Positions 1 to 13,205 of a stretch of 64,000 nucleotides of DNA are shown in pieces. A model generated the notes under the pieces. That model had not been told where the DNA came from and ran no database searches. It was given only the letters and a program-made list of their open reading frames with translations. Origin of the DNA: Motacilla alba alba (taxonomy: Eukaryota > Chordata > Aves > Passeriformes > Motacillidae). The stretch is taken from contig NC_052016.1 of NCBI RefSeq assembly GCF_015832195.1, positions 28,975,129 to 29,039,128 of the forward strand, given 5' to 3'. The translations under genes and the position numbers were made by a program. Positions within the stretch are counted from its first letter, which is position 1; each line of letters opens with the position of its first letter.

Positions 1-2139
1 GACTATGAGAACTTTGGAAAACTTAGCATTACCAGCCTGAGAATCCTTCAGGTAGGCACAGGTTGAAACTTCAAACCCATGATTAAAACTCTGATATAAG
101 ACTATAGATTGACTTGCGAGTCAACTGTAACAGTACAGTTATACATGCACAGATTTTAACTTCATTTGTTAACACAATGAAAAAAAGTATACCTTGTTTA
201 TATGCAGTCCTGTAATTCATTTTCAGTAGAACTACAGCTTCATTTTTGCACATGAAAGAGTGCCAGGTACTGGCATTTTAATATAATCATTTCTATCTAG
301 CTATGATTCTAGAAAGACTGGTAAATGTGTACACATTTTACACATAAGCAAAGAAACACTGTTGAGAGCTTATGAATACAGTGATGAACTTGTAATCTAA
401 AGCCAAGCCATGGTGTGCTAGTGTAACAAGAATTCATAATTCTTTATGCAGGCTAAGGAATGTCAGTAAGATGCTTCATAAAATAATGAATGTTTGTAGT
501 AATAATTTCATGTGTTGACTTCAATTTAATAGCCTTTATTTCAATGTAAGTTCATGAAGGATATAATTGGTAAACAGGTTCTTATGAAATACAGTAATTG
601 AGAATTACGATTAAGCTCATGTTGGTATATTTGGTGCAGTTTTTACATGCTGTCACTGTTTATGTGATGACTCTGTTTCATAAAATTTTATGTGTCAATT
701 AAAAGCTGGACATTTTCAATGGCTTTACTGAATATTCTTATTGATCAGCTAGGAGCTGGTGTGACTCTGTGTTGCATCAGTTTTATCCTTGTCCAATATA
801 AATTACTTCTGAGTGTCTTTTGATTTACACAGCATGAATCCATAGACACTTTGCATCCTTTCCCTCCATCTGCCTGAATTTGTGGTGTCAGAGAGTGTCA
901 CATTCACTACCCAAGGGATTAATTTTCTCATTATTCAACAGGGACAAAGCAAGCAGCAGACCTGCCAGTATGCTCAGCCCCTTGACCTGCCTCTAGGGCA
1001 GAGCGGGTAAAGCATTCCTTCTGCTCTAGCCTCTTTAATAAAAGAACTAAGAGCAAAAATCAGTGCTATTAGCTCTCTTCTGCAAAGAAATGGGCCTCAG
1101 ATCTTTTACTTGTGATTTGAACTAGTGACCTGAAGATAATGACTTTGCATCTTCTTCATTGAACCTTTGCAATATCTGGGTTACACGTTTAAAATACATA
1201 TTGATTTATATTCAACATGTCCAGGACACAGCTAATTCACTGAAATATTCGTGTATTTTTTATGACTAGCAAAGCTGGATAGGGCAGTTCTCACTGCCCA
1301 TTCCCACTCCCTCCCACCATACCACTCTCTCTGTCATGAATCAACAACTATTTGTGCAGTGAATCAGATTTAAAAATGGAGCACCACGAAAAAGTTCTAG
1401 AAGAGAACAAAGTGAGAGCTATGTAAGCCAGTTCTGATGTCAAAAGAAAATTTGTGCTACCAAGGTCTTTGTTCATCCTTTACTAATTATTTGTAAATTA
1501 CAATGAATAGTACAGAAACTATTTTTACATTTCAAAACTTGCAGAAAAAATCCATATAATGAAATACTAAATCATTCTACAACTGGTGTAAACTAATCCT
1601 CTGTATGCAAACAGCAGAGAAACCGAAACAATAAACTATTAAACGGGTAGTGAAGAGGATGCAGCAACATATGACGACAGCGAGAAACTGACCAGAGTTA
1701 TGACTCAACTCTGTGCAAGTCATTTCTAAGTGCTTCATTTTTTTCTTTAAAATGTAAGTAAAGAAGAACTCACCTTTCACTATTAATGAGCTCTGAGCTC
1801 TTGAGTTCATGAAAAGAGTTATATAAGTGCAAATTGGTGTGCTTCCTAATATATATTAAGAAAATATCAGGTTTTCATTAAATGTTTTTCTTTGTTCAGA
1901 GGCCATATATTGATCTAGCAAACCTTACTCAGCCCACTCAAATGACCAGAATCTGTGATTCATTTGCAGTGTGCAGCAACACATGCTTTCCGACAGGTTT
2001 GTATATGCCCCATGATGAGATGGCTGTGATGTCAAAGTCTGGCAGCCTAAGGCCTGATGTGAGTTTAGGTGGGAGATCTTCAAGAATTCACATTATACAC
2101 TTTAACATTTACTATGTCCTTTGACAGGTGTCATTTTCC
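1..2139. other. Intergenic A+T-rich DNA
   Basis: I see no gene, repeat family or RNA here, apart from a short exon-like segment at 1900-1996 described separately. Open frames are under 85 codons and look random. Confidence 0.6.
1900..1996 (+). other. Exon-like segment of unknown origin
   Basis: A pyrimidine-rich tract ending in TTTGTTCAG is followed by 97 bases that stay open in the frame beginning AGG, then a GACAG|GTTTGT donor-like end. The translation is cysteine-containing (ICDSFAVCSNTCF) and I do not recognise it. It lies about 170 bases before a CpG-rich island. The donor is weak (GTTTGT rather than GTAAGT/GTGAGT). It may be a real non-coding or coding exon, a decayed retroelement fragment, or chance. 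Confidence 0.2.
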
Positions 2140-2169
2140 TGGAGTCCATACTGAATTAAGACCTCACTA

Positions 2170-2640
2170 CGCAGTGTGGTTCTGGAAGTGCGCTGCGCTG
2201 TGTCTCTCCGCTCCGAGTGGGGGAAGCGGGACCGGCGGCGGGCTCCGACACAACCAGCACCGGGGGGCACTCTCCAGAAACGCGGCGGGATCCGGAGGGC
2301 GCCTGCCTGGAATTGCAAGCGGCAGCGGCGGCAGGAGAATAAAGAGAGCGACTTCGTCCGGGGGCACGGTCCGAACTTCATTAATTCCAGGGTGTCCAAC
2401 CGGGCGAAGCGTCGAGACAATGGGTGCACGGGGGTTTAGAGGGGGGGCAGAACAGGGACGGAGCCGGCACGAGAACCGATCGGGAAGCAGGGGGGTGTAA
2501 AACGGGGGGGGGACTGACGCGGGGACTGCGGTCCGCCGGGCGGGGAGACCCCGGCTCCCGATCCAATCGCTCGACAGCAAGGACAGAAGGTTCCCGAAGG
2601 AGGGGAGAGGCTGCAGAGTTATGGACAGGGAGCCAGGGAG
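2170..2640. promoter_or_regulatory. Orphan CpG-rich island
   Basis: About 470 bases of strongly G+C- and CpG-rich DNA (many CCGG, GCGG, CGGG and ACGC words, plus G runs of 7-8) sit inside A+T-rich intergenic DNA, 32 kb upstream of NECTIN3. Several overlapping frames are open on both strands, but this is expected from stop-poor G+C-rich sequence and none resembles a known protein. It could be a promoter of an unannotated transcript or the remnant of a G+C-rich mobile element. On the + strand an AATAAA lies at about 2821-2826, some 200 bases beyond the island. Confidence 0.55.
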
Positions 2641-5223
2641 GGATTAAGAGAGTGAATTACCAAAAATGGATAGTAACAGGGGGATTGACACATCTCTGCG
2701 CGGGAAGGGAGAACCAGGGCAGAACCAAAACGGCAAGGGGAATACAGAACGTAGTACTGTGAACCTGAACAATACATAGAACTAAACAACACACCACAAC
2801 AAAGGTGCTCTTTATTCAATAATAAAGCAATGACAGAAACCCGGCTGGACAGGTGGGGTTCATTTTCTGGGGTGCTGTAATAACAGGGACACTAGTTGGG
2901 CTCAGAACCCTTATTAGCTGCAAAAAAACATCATATACTTGTTTTCTCTTAGAGAAACACCAACTATTATGAGATCTTACCTTAACTGCTTTAGCTTATC
3001 TTAATCCCTGTGTGAAAAACAGGGTTTCTATACCTTCTGGCTAATTCTTACACAGTGTGCATGCCCAGCTTGTTGCTCAGCAGTTCAGAGGTTTATATCC
3101 ATTCTTTTCTGATCTAGTCAATTTTTATTACTGTTTCTCATCTCAATTCTATCAGCAACCTTGGATTTGTTCCTCCTTAATCCACTTTGATGTAAGACCA
3201 GCCACTGACTCACCAGTTCAAAACCACCATCAGATAAGGTCCTGTTTTCAAGGCACCTGTTTCCAGCTCTCTGCAGTAGGATTATCCACAGTGCTAGTCC
3301 AGAACCATTTATGAACTGTGCCTTCCAAATATTCACACATTACCTACACATGCATGTTTTATTTTTTAAATCACATTTTATTTTGGCTACTACATGTCTT
3401 AATAATCAGCATCCTCTAATGTAAAGTATAGTAAATATTGCCAACAGTAAAAATGAGCTGTGCTTACTAGAATGGGCTCAAAAGGTTGAAATACTGAGCT
3501 GAGAACTTCTTCAAAGCAGTTACAAAGTGCTACAGACATAACAGCAGGGAGTGGAGAATAGTCTCAGCTTGCTTGAAGTGAGTTTGAGCGTACCTTGTGA
3601 CCTGACCCATCAGAGGTTGATCTCAACCCTCCTGCATCAGAATAGCCTTAGAGGGCCATGCCAACATGGGCTGCTCATAGCTGAGCAGAGTGAATCTACC
3701 CTAAATGGAGATATCCTGCTATTTTATGACATGTCCACTGGGCTGGCAACAGAAAAACAACCTAGAAGGAGGGTGGTAGCACTGGATAACCTGGGAATTC
3801 AGCAGAGGAGGGAGAGGTTCTAAGGGGACAGGCACATCACACAGCAGAGTCAGAAACAGAAGGTTGTAAAACAGCCTTTTATGTATTTCACTTACAAATC
3901 TCTAATGCAATAGGCATTTCAGGAAAAAAAGTTGTAAAAATGCAATGGATTGTCAGGTTTCATCTAGTGTTACTTAATTTCTCATTTTTCTGATGTTTAT
4001 GTTGTAAAATGTAGTAGATATGCTCAGTATGCTAAGAGTAATCAATGCCTACTTATCATTACCAGAGACTTGCTGTTGGTATCCAAAAGCACATCCTGTT
4101 TCATGAGTTCTAGCAAGTGTATGGAGTACTAAAGACTTCCATATGGAAAACTTGCTTATCCCAGCAAATAATGCTTAGCTGCTTAACACTTGCTGTGTAA
4201 GTTGTTGAGCTTGCTAATTCTTTCATCAGGCTCAAGAGAGACCTAAAATCCAGCCTAACAAAGGCCAAACACATGCAAAATGATCAGCGTCTCTTAAACC
4301 AGTGGAATTGATGCAGTTTCCTATGGATCTATTGGTGAGACTTCTGCAAAGATATCAGAAAGATAGCACTCCTCACTTTTCCTTCCTTAGGATTGCAAAG
4401 TATGTATATGCTTACAGCTGATGGCTTCCTTGAGATGCCTAGATAAAAAATAACAAAACCATCCACGACAGGATTTTCTACACATTGTGCAGAAAACCCA
4501 TACTCCCACATGCAAGATATGTCTCATTTCTGAAAGGGAAGGGGGTTTATACTTGAGCTTTGAACCCAAGTATGGGTGTGTCAGTGATAATGTATGTCAT
4601 CACGAAGAATTTGGAACATGAATTACATTGGTGGCAAATGCAAACAAATCTTTCAGAATGGTAAATGGAGATCATTATACAAAGAAATATTTCCATGCAC
4701 CTTAAATGAATCGAAATCCAAGTCTGGAGTTACAAATAAAGTTCTGTATCAGTTGCAATCTCAAGCAGATTTTGAACTGAATCCAAATCTGAAAGTTTCA
4801 TCTTGCCCTTCCCCACAACTGCTTTTGTATCTGAAATTCTGAACATTGACAACAGCATTGTTGAATCCAAGACTATTTCCTCAACAGGCTTCAGAGTGGG
4901 TTTCCTTACCCCAGAACATTAGATGTATAAATGCTGACTCTGCAGAAATACCACCTGGGTTGGGAATAAATGGCATTGCTTCTATCAGCCAGAGGGCTCA
5001 TTTAAACTGAACATGACATTACAGAATCTTCCCAAATTTAGTCTTCAGAAGCTATAAAGTGAAATAATCATATGGCATGAACCAGGTAAATGGTTTGGTA
5101 ATGATTTAAAAGCTGAGCTTTAGGCCAATACAATAAGTTTTTGCTATGAAGTTAACAAGTTTCAGCTCACCAAATCAAAATGGGTGTGAGTGAAAACATA
5201 TTAATTAGACCCTTAAACAGCCT
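2641..5223. other. Intergenic DNA, no gene seen
   Basis: This is mostly A+T-rich sequence with short random open frames. The segment about 3540-3830 is slightly richer in G+C and carries a 90-codon open frame I do not recognise. I see no known repeat. Confidence 0.55.
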
Positions 5224-5687
5224 TGTGACAGGGCAGGACCTGTAAGTCTTCACAGGCCGAGGTGATGCCTTGAGAGGCTACCTAGAACAGGGGATAGACA
5301 GTGCTAAAGGAATAAAGTAGGTATTTATTAAAAGGCCTTCAAAGGATACACCTTGGGCAGTACAAAAACTAGGCTAAGGCTACACCCAAAATGGACAACA
5401 GGTCACATGATTTCACACTTTTGTAAGTTTTGGTCTATTTGCATATTAGGGTTAATTGTCCAATTACAGCTTCGAGTTTGAAGTCCTATCCTCCCAGATT
5501 GCTCTCCACAATTTGCTGTTGTTTATACTTTTTGGGCCTGAAGCTGCAACAGTGTCCTTGGTTCTCTGGCTGGAAAAGGATTGTTTTGTCTAACTGAACT
5601 GTGTGTAGAACTTTATATGAAGTTCAGAGTTACACACTAATGTAGTACAGAATCTGGATAATATGAAAGCTAAAACTTAAGGCATCA
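5224..5687 (-). mobile_element. Solo LTR of an endogenous retrovirus (passerine type)
   Basis: About 464 bases that I recall as an interspersed LTR-like repeat of songbird genomes. In minus orientation the element begins TGATGCCTTAAG and ends in TGTCACA or TGTCA, so it has TG...CA termini. An AATAAA (minus strand, 5324-5329) lies near the 3' end, as expected for the R region. No internal retroviral genes flank it, so it is a solo LTR. I could not find a convincing target-site duplication, so the exact ends are uncertain by a few bases. Confidence 0.6.
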
Positions 5688-8600
5688 AAGTGACCCAACA
5701 TGCAAGAAGTCTGAGGATCTCCTATCTATGCCAGAAATTGCTGAAGATGTTGCCAGTTGTTAAGTTGCAAGTTGTGAAGCTAAGCTGATCCCCTCTGCCA
5801 AACATTTTGGGCACATTTTGAACTAAAAAAAAAATAATCATCCTTACAAGAGTAGCCTGAGGCCATCTGATGCAGTTAAAAAATGGTTTGTAAGCATATG
5901 CACATGACACTTGGCTGACTTCTCCTTCATTCTTACTGCTGGCAGGAACTTTTCAAATCAATGTGATCCTAATGTATCAGGCCATACACTTGTGGTGTTT
6001 ATATTTTTATTAGGAATACACTTGTGCGCTCTTTTGTCCTCTCCTTCATTCATTTTTTCCACAGCAGGAAATCTCAGCATATTTGGCATGCAGGCACATC
6101 AGCACAGTACCATCTCCAGTAAGCACCAAGGGGCTTTTCAACATGAACCACGTGAATCCACAAGACTGGAAAAAAGAATGTGAGAGGGAAAGCTTGGTTC
6201 AGTTTCATCCCACTGCTCACTTAGAAGATCATTCCCAGGCTCTTTCCCTGTCTCCCTGATGTTGGAGCTCCTGTGCCAAACTGGCTCTGCAGCTCCCACT
6301 GCACCAGTCCCCTGTCAGGGCATCACAGGGACTGTGACAGCCGGCAGGGAGTGTCACAGGGGACAGGGATAATTACACATTAGCAGTAAGGGAAATGCCC
6401 ACAGACAGGACACTTTGCAGCAGTTCTTTGCCTTGCAGATGTTCTGTTAGCAGTCACTGTGCTGAGGCCTAATTTATTGCAACTCTTAGGATAAGAATTT
6501 CTACTTATTATTAAAATATTTCTACTTATTCTAGTGGTGTTTGCTCTCCTCAGGTCCCAAGAGAAAACAGAGAAGTTAGGCACTGGCTTCATCTTTTTAG
6601 TGCCTTCATGTGTCACCATGTTCAATATTTCTTTGCTGAAAGAGTCCTTGGGCACTTCTGAATATTTCAGTCAGTCACCTCCTGGTGCTTTGCTGGGTGT
6701 CTCTGTTTGCACTCAGTTACTGATGCCTCACTCTTTGTATTGTTTTCTGCAGTGAGTGGAAAAGGCACATTACCCTGCAAGCTAAAGGTGGTGCAGACTG
6801 TTCTCAACAATATCACTAACATAAAGCTGTGCAGGTAGAGATTTTGGTATTTTGTTTTGATCTGCATAGAACTTCCCCTGTTTTGCTACTTCTGTTACAA
6901 AGAGTGCAGCTCTCTGAAATGGCTGTCTGCCTGCTAAAGGCTTGCTTCCAGGAGGCAGGAACTAGCATTTATCATTCATTTCCAGCACAAGGCTGTAAAG
7001 GAAAAGGTGCTTTTTGACTCATTTTGACATGTAGCTTTTGATTTTTTTCTTCCAGACTGAAGAAAACGTTAAAAAAAAGAGAACTGCAAAACAAACATGC
7101 CACTTCACTTTCACAAATGTTGTACTTAAACCAGGTATTTTTCTGCTAACCACATCACATTAAGACCTACTACAAAATAAATGACTGGCTTTTTTTATGA
7201 AAATGTTTTAAATTTGGGGTTTTTTTCTTCATTGCTCATGCTTTTCTCTTATTAGGGAAAGGAAGATATAAAGAGGGAAATAAAATTGAGTCAGAAAATG
7301 GTTAATGACTTCTAAATGAGTTGCATGGGAAAGTTAGAAAGTTCCAAAAATAAGGGCACTGGATTAGGATCACATGTGTTAAGAAGAAAATGTAATAGAA
7401 TTACAGCAAGATGTAGAAGTTCACATTTCTGGGGTATAACACAAAGGAGATGATAAGAGAAATAAAGGTTTGAGGAGGCATCAATGCATGTTAAAGTTAA
7501 TATGGTTTGAAGAGAGAGAAAATTAACAGCTAGGATGAAGTTTTTTTAATGGAGTAAAGAAAGAAAGAAAGTGGTTTATGATTGTGGTATGCCTTCCACG
7601 GAAATGAGACAATTGAAGATCTGAAAAAGCTGCAACACTGATGACAAGACAGGAGGATTAAAAAGAAAATTGCTCTATTCTATTTGCCTCTCTTTGCCAC
7701 TGAGTGCATAAGGTCCAGCTGATTCCTTTAAGGAACAGCTTCAATGTGGCTGTGAAAGGAGCAGAAGAATGAGCCTGGGCTCTGAAAACACATTAACTGC
7801 TCAGGGGGCACATGCCAAACAAGGAATTAGATCTTTTTAAATCAGATCTTAAGAGAAAAAGCAACTTTGGTCAGGGCAGGGAATTACTATAATTTATTTC
7901 ATTGAACTGACAGTTCTAGCTAATTTATGGTTAATGTAAAATATTTAGACAGTATTTTCAATTTTAGGTTGTTAAATGAAGGCATTTAAGTCAATTTTCA
8001 GCACAGAAAGGAAGGAAGCCTGGTTTTCAAAAGCGATGACTTCAGTCGGGCTTATTGGTGCTCTGTCAGTTCCTAGCTAGCTGCCAAAATATGGATTTAG
8101 GAGCCTGGCCATAGTCAGCTAAGACAAAAAGTCTGGTTCACAAAATATACTGCTGGGCTCTCTCTGAGAGCCTTAACAGCTCAGAGCTAAGCTTTGGAGA
8201 AAAACACCATATATACAACAAATTTTGTTTCTTGTTCAACTATCTGGGCTGATTTAGGTGATTATTTTATGTGTTACACTACTTCATCAGTATTTGCATG
8301 TTGTCCCTTCAAACAGGTGGATTTTCTCTCATCTCCACTGAGTCACCTTAAAACTTCAGCTTGTTAAAATCCCAGAGTGCATCTATGGCAAGAGAAATGA
8401 GTCACTATCACAGCCTGGTTCGACCCCATGAGCTGGACTTGGGCAGGGGGACCAGTACCGGTTCCTGAGCAATGCTGGGTGGAGATGGCAAGCCTTGGAC
8501 CAGTGTTCCCTAGTGCAGGGCTCCATCTCCAGCCCAATCTGCTTCTCACACAGATTCTCTCATTTCCCTCTTCTCATGTGAAGTCTGTTGAATTGTGTCA

Positions 8601-11600
8601 GCAGCACAGAGAGGGACTTGCCTGTAGAATGCACAGCGCCTTCTGCCCTGAAAAAGTCACCATGACTCCCTCAGTGCCTCTACTCTGTGTGCCCAGCACA
8701 GACAGACCAGAGGTGGGGATGGGGAATGGATAGAAGGGAAAGGGGCGAAACAAAGCCATAGGTCAAATGTTGCTACCTGTTTGGACTCTGTGTTTCTGGG
8801 AACACAATACATGACAAATCCAAGAATTGCATATTTTGCTTTTTTTCCTAATGTATTCCCTTAAATATTCTTATGTTTGTCTGTACACAGGCAAGGAACA
8901 AACAGCTCAGGAAAGAAATTTAATGGTTATTTTTTACCTGAATTTCATTTACACTGTTCTGTGAAGAATGAAAGTTCCTGTATGCTTCTCCTCTAATCAA
9001 AAGGCAAAAGTCTTTTACAATATGGAATTATTAACAAATTAAGTGAAAGTATTAAAAAGATAGAAGTAGTATAATTTAGTTTACCTGAAACAACTGTAAT
9101 TTATTTATTCTACCTCATTAAACTTTGGGTTGTTAGAAACCTAGGATACAGCCATTCATGAGAAACATTAGATTAGATTAGAAACATTAGATCGCTCCTT
9201 GCTGACTCATGAGTTTTTCCCATCATTAGAACAAGCTCTCAGTTTAAAAAAAAAATGAAGGTTTTTTTTAAAGGAATCTCTAAGGTTTATCTGAAAGTAG
9301 TGTCCAGCTCAACACTTTTTAATATCGATCTATCTGAAAATCACTGAGGAACACTCAGCTACCTAAAGTCAACAATAGGTAAACTGAGGGATCAAAAAAA
9401 AAAATTGGTCTGTGCTAGACATGGAGCATTGAACACACAGTTATTCTTTTGTCAAATTAGGAGAAGATGCACAACTTACAGGCCTCTAGCAATGCTGTAA
9501 ATGAGCTCAGGGAAGTTATGAAGCTGCAGGAGTGCCTTGTTGAGCATGATACTTTTCATCAATGAAAAGCTGGCAGCATTCACACTGCAGATTACACTGG
9601 TGATTCTGCATCTGGACATATCTTCTGCCATCTTTTAAAGGTCCAGGTTAACATGTTCCTTCTACATATCAGCATTTGAACATCTCTTTGTGAAAGCAGC
9701 TGGAGAAAATGAAGGGCACCAGGAGAGAACAAAGCAGTCTGAAGTGCAGCTATAACTGTCCTGTAAATAGCTGATAGAGGTTTTTGATAGACACACTATC
9801 TGCACAAATGCATTAAAAGCCACACTGAATATCCTTCAGTGTAATAAGCTGCAAGATGAATTTAAGCACCAGTTGAATAGATAGTCAGGACATGATACCC
9901 ACGTTCAAATCCCTGGATTAGCCCCACAGTTTACTTAACACAGTCCCTGAGGTCCACTTTGTAACTGTTTCTCATCATCCAAGGATTTCCTTTGGATTAA
10001 TGAAAAGATTAATGTCTGGAAATCCTTTGAATTTCCTTTCAGCAGCATGAGGAAGCAGTGGTTATTTACCCAATTAAACATCTCTGTTTGACTTCCCACC
10101 CTTATTTTAAAAGTGATTTGGCAACATAGATAAATGAATATTAATGACAGTTGTCCACCCTTCCTTGGCGTATCTGTGCTTATCTTGGCTTATCAATTTG
10201 CAATTTTATTTGTATTTAAATGTATGTAAATAGAGGTGCAAATTGGAGTTGCAGTTTCTGACAGAGGCCTCAAAAAACCTAATTCCAGAGATGCTTATTT
10301 TTAAATGCACAAATGTGAACAACTTTCTTTTCACAAAGTCCTCCCTAGACAGTGACCTGCTGCTCTCCCTCACAGATTTCTATCAGAGGATCTTTCAAAC
10401 AGCTGACCACTTTCAAATCCTGCTATTGTCCCTACCTGCTATAAACATCTTAGCCAACTTTGAACCAAAACCAGTCTTTTCAATGGATTAGGCATTGCAA
10501 TAGGCTTTGGATTATTTTGTGTGACTGGACCCCTTATTTACAACAAGAAGATTATGGTTTTAAGCAATAAAGAATTTTTGGACTCATGAGGATTCAGATA
10601 TTTTAATTAATTTGCTAAAAACTTCAGTGTAGAAGGCTCTTGGTAATCTTCTAGTGCAATTGATACCATAGCAATTCCTATGTTTATGAACACTTTAAAA
10701 AATAGTATGTGCAGCCCCTCTGATAACCCAGGTGGCAAAACAAGTCCCACTCACTTATGCCATGCAGATACTGACTGAAGCACCCAGGCTTGTTAACTTG
10801 GCTACTAGTTTTTTTAAAAAAAACAACACCTGAGAACTCATAAATTCTGGCATTAGTTATTACTCTGTTGCTATAACATTTGGCTGTCTTACAATCTTTC
10901 CATTTATTCATGGTTATTTACCCACGAGATTTGTAAATGAGATGACACTCCCAGTGGTAGAAGAAAGTCCCCGGTGAAAGGTCCATTGCACAGGATGTTC
11001 CACAAGCACCAGACTGATGAGGCTTCATCTCCTGTGAAGTGTCATCTCATGCTTCACTGTCTTTGGTGTTTTCATTCTGAGACCAAAATAAAATTTCTGC
11101 CATGGTCAGACATTTATTACGCCCTTTATGTGTGCATTTTCATGTCCGTATTAAGATTGGATCTTAAATGGCAGCATTTACCATTTTAAAAAGTGCAAAA
11201 AGGGTCTTGTTCACCCCGTGACCCCTTATTTTCATTACATTTGTTGAAATTGAACTACCTTTTAAGCCTGTATCTCTATTCAAGATTATTGGAGTTGGCC
11301 AGCCTGCTTCCAGTGGCAGGAAAGGATTTTTCTTTTTCAGGTGGAACAAGAGCAAATGCCCACCAAGAATGCCAGCTACTTGATTTACACCACAGTTGAA
11401 ATCAGCCCATGACCCTCTGCCCTGTAGGAGTTTTGTTCCAGCCTTTGCTTTAATGAATGTAGCCCCACAGGGCAGTAACCTGGAGAAATATCTTGCTGCT
11501 GCGCCGCCACGCAAACTGCGCTGCCTCACAATCTCTTCTCTTACTATAATCGCCAGCAACCTTGGAATGATTCGAATTGTAAATAACTTCTGGGGCTTAT

Positions 11601-12205
11601 CAGAAAAGGAACAGCGTGGAGAATGATAAAATTGTTACTGTAAATAATAGTCTGAGAACTCCAGGTCAGCCTCACCCCCAGTGAGGCAACTATCTACCTT
11701 CTCATGAAAAACAACAGCAGCTCCCTTCCCCGACACAAGGATCCATGCTTTGAGAACAGATGGTGCTACTTTTGATGCCAAGCACTCTGCACTTCACTGT
11801 TTATTAAACTGGCCAGAGAAGACTGAAAGATCAGCTCTCAAACAACACACGCGAGCCGTGATTTCTGCACGGTGCACACTGAACCAGTGCACATTGAGGA
11901 CCTTTTACACTGTAAAGACATACAATAAGCACAGGTGGAAACCAGGCCCTCTGGGACTTTTCCTCCAGATGATTTTTTTAAACTCTGTTTCTATTTTATT
12001 CATAGAATTTTTTTTTTCATTTAAATAATTTCTGGAAGATCATGGCAACTGCTTTATAATGCCCCCAGTACAGATGATGTCAGTGTCCAAAGCTGGTGGA
12101 GAGGAAACACTATTGCTTTGACTTCACATCTTTCTGGCTCCCCTCTGAATCCCTCCTGTGACTTAGGTCCAGAGTTCTTCATGACTGCTCTACTTCTTCC
12201 TAAAA

Positions 12206-12237
12206 CAAGTGCCAGAACTCCCAAGTGCCAGAACTCC
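12206..12237. repeat. Perfect 16-bp tandem duplication
   Basis: The 16-mer CAAGTGCCAGAACTCC occurs twice back to back with no mismatch. It is a recent-looking small duplication, probably replication slippage. Confidence 0.9.
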
Positions 12238-12941
12238 TAGTCTTCAACATTAGCACGCCCATAGTTTCCAGCAGAGCAGAAAGCAAACCTCCTAGCTTTC
12301 CCTCTGCTCATCTCCTCAGTAGTGACCCAGTGTGCTGAAGTCTGGGACACTCAACAGCTTACAGGTATTTGCTGTTGTAGAGGTAGTACTTGAGACATTC
12401 ACACAATTGACATTTCTCAGGATTCAGCTTGGTTATTGTATTCATCTTCTCAATTTCAATTGTCTTTACAGCACTGTAGGATACCACAGTTTTATGATCT
12501 AAACAACAAATAAAAAAAGAGACACCAAACAGTTAAGTTCTGTGAAGCAGCAGTCTCTGGAAAGAACAATTCCTGTTATTGATTTTGACTATTTGGTATT
12601 TTTGCGATTTCAGAGATTGCTCTGAAAAGAAAGTATGACCTTGAAATAGTAGTTTGTAGCACTTCACCACAACCTCAAGTACTTGATAAATGCAGTTATA
12701 CATAACCTGTAATCATCATCTACAGGGGAATCTACACTGCTCTCAGCAGTGAAAAATCACACACTGCTCTATTAGGAATGCCTGGCAGTGGTAAAGTTCC
12801 TGGGAGAGGCTCTGGACTTTCAGCTTGTGCATGCTGACTGCTGAAAGATGAAAGTTTTTTGACAGGGCCTATGCCTTCTGACCACTCCTGCATTCACCAC
12901 TTTGCCTTCCCTTCTTTTTCCTTTTTTTTAAAATTTAAATT

Positions 12942-12965
12942 AAAAAAAAAAAAAAAAAAAAAAAA
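12942..12965 (+). repeat. A24 homopolymer
   Basis: Twenty-four A residues are followed by further A-rich sequence with single C interruptions. No recognisable retroposed gene precedes it, so it is treated as simple sequence. Confidence 0.9.
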
Positions 12966-13205
12966 CAAAAAAAACAAACCAAAAAAACACCAAAATCTGC
13001 CTTGTGATGCATTAAATACCATGTTTGTGTTTTCAGATTGAGGATTGAAAATTGATCTCATTACAAATAGACATACATTGGACAACCTATCTCTTCAAGT
13101 AAAGGTTTTCCAAGTGTATGGAGATCAAAGTGGCTATGAAAACATTAAGTTGGGGAAGTTTCTTAGTGGTCAAATGTCACCATGACATTTTTATGAAAAT
13201 CCTTT

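Larger units (their letters stand above)
5688..13205. other. Intergenic DNA with no recognised gene
   Basis: Long A+T-rich intergenic stretch. It contains a slightly G+C-richer patch at 6180-6440, another at 8400-8740 with a 101-codon open frame I do not recognise, a small GAAA run near 7557-7579, a 16-bp tandem duplication at 12206-12237 and an A run at 12942-12965. The section 11440-11900 reads like a conserved non-coding element. Nothing here supports a coding gene. Confidence 0.55.

Noticed and set aside
2069..2580. Several overlapping open frames on both strands in the orphan CpG island
   Set aside because: Stops are rare in G+C-rich DNA; the frames are Gly/Arg/Pro-rich, overlap on both strands and resemble no protein family.
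7557..7579. Short GAAA repeat
   Set aside because: Too short to be more than background simple sequence.
9165..9193. Small duplication of GAAACATTAGAT
   Set aside because: An ordinary slippage-size duplication with no associated element.
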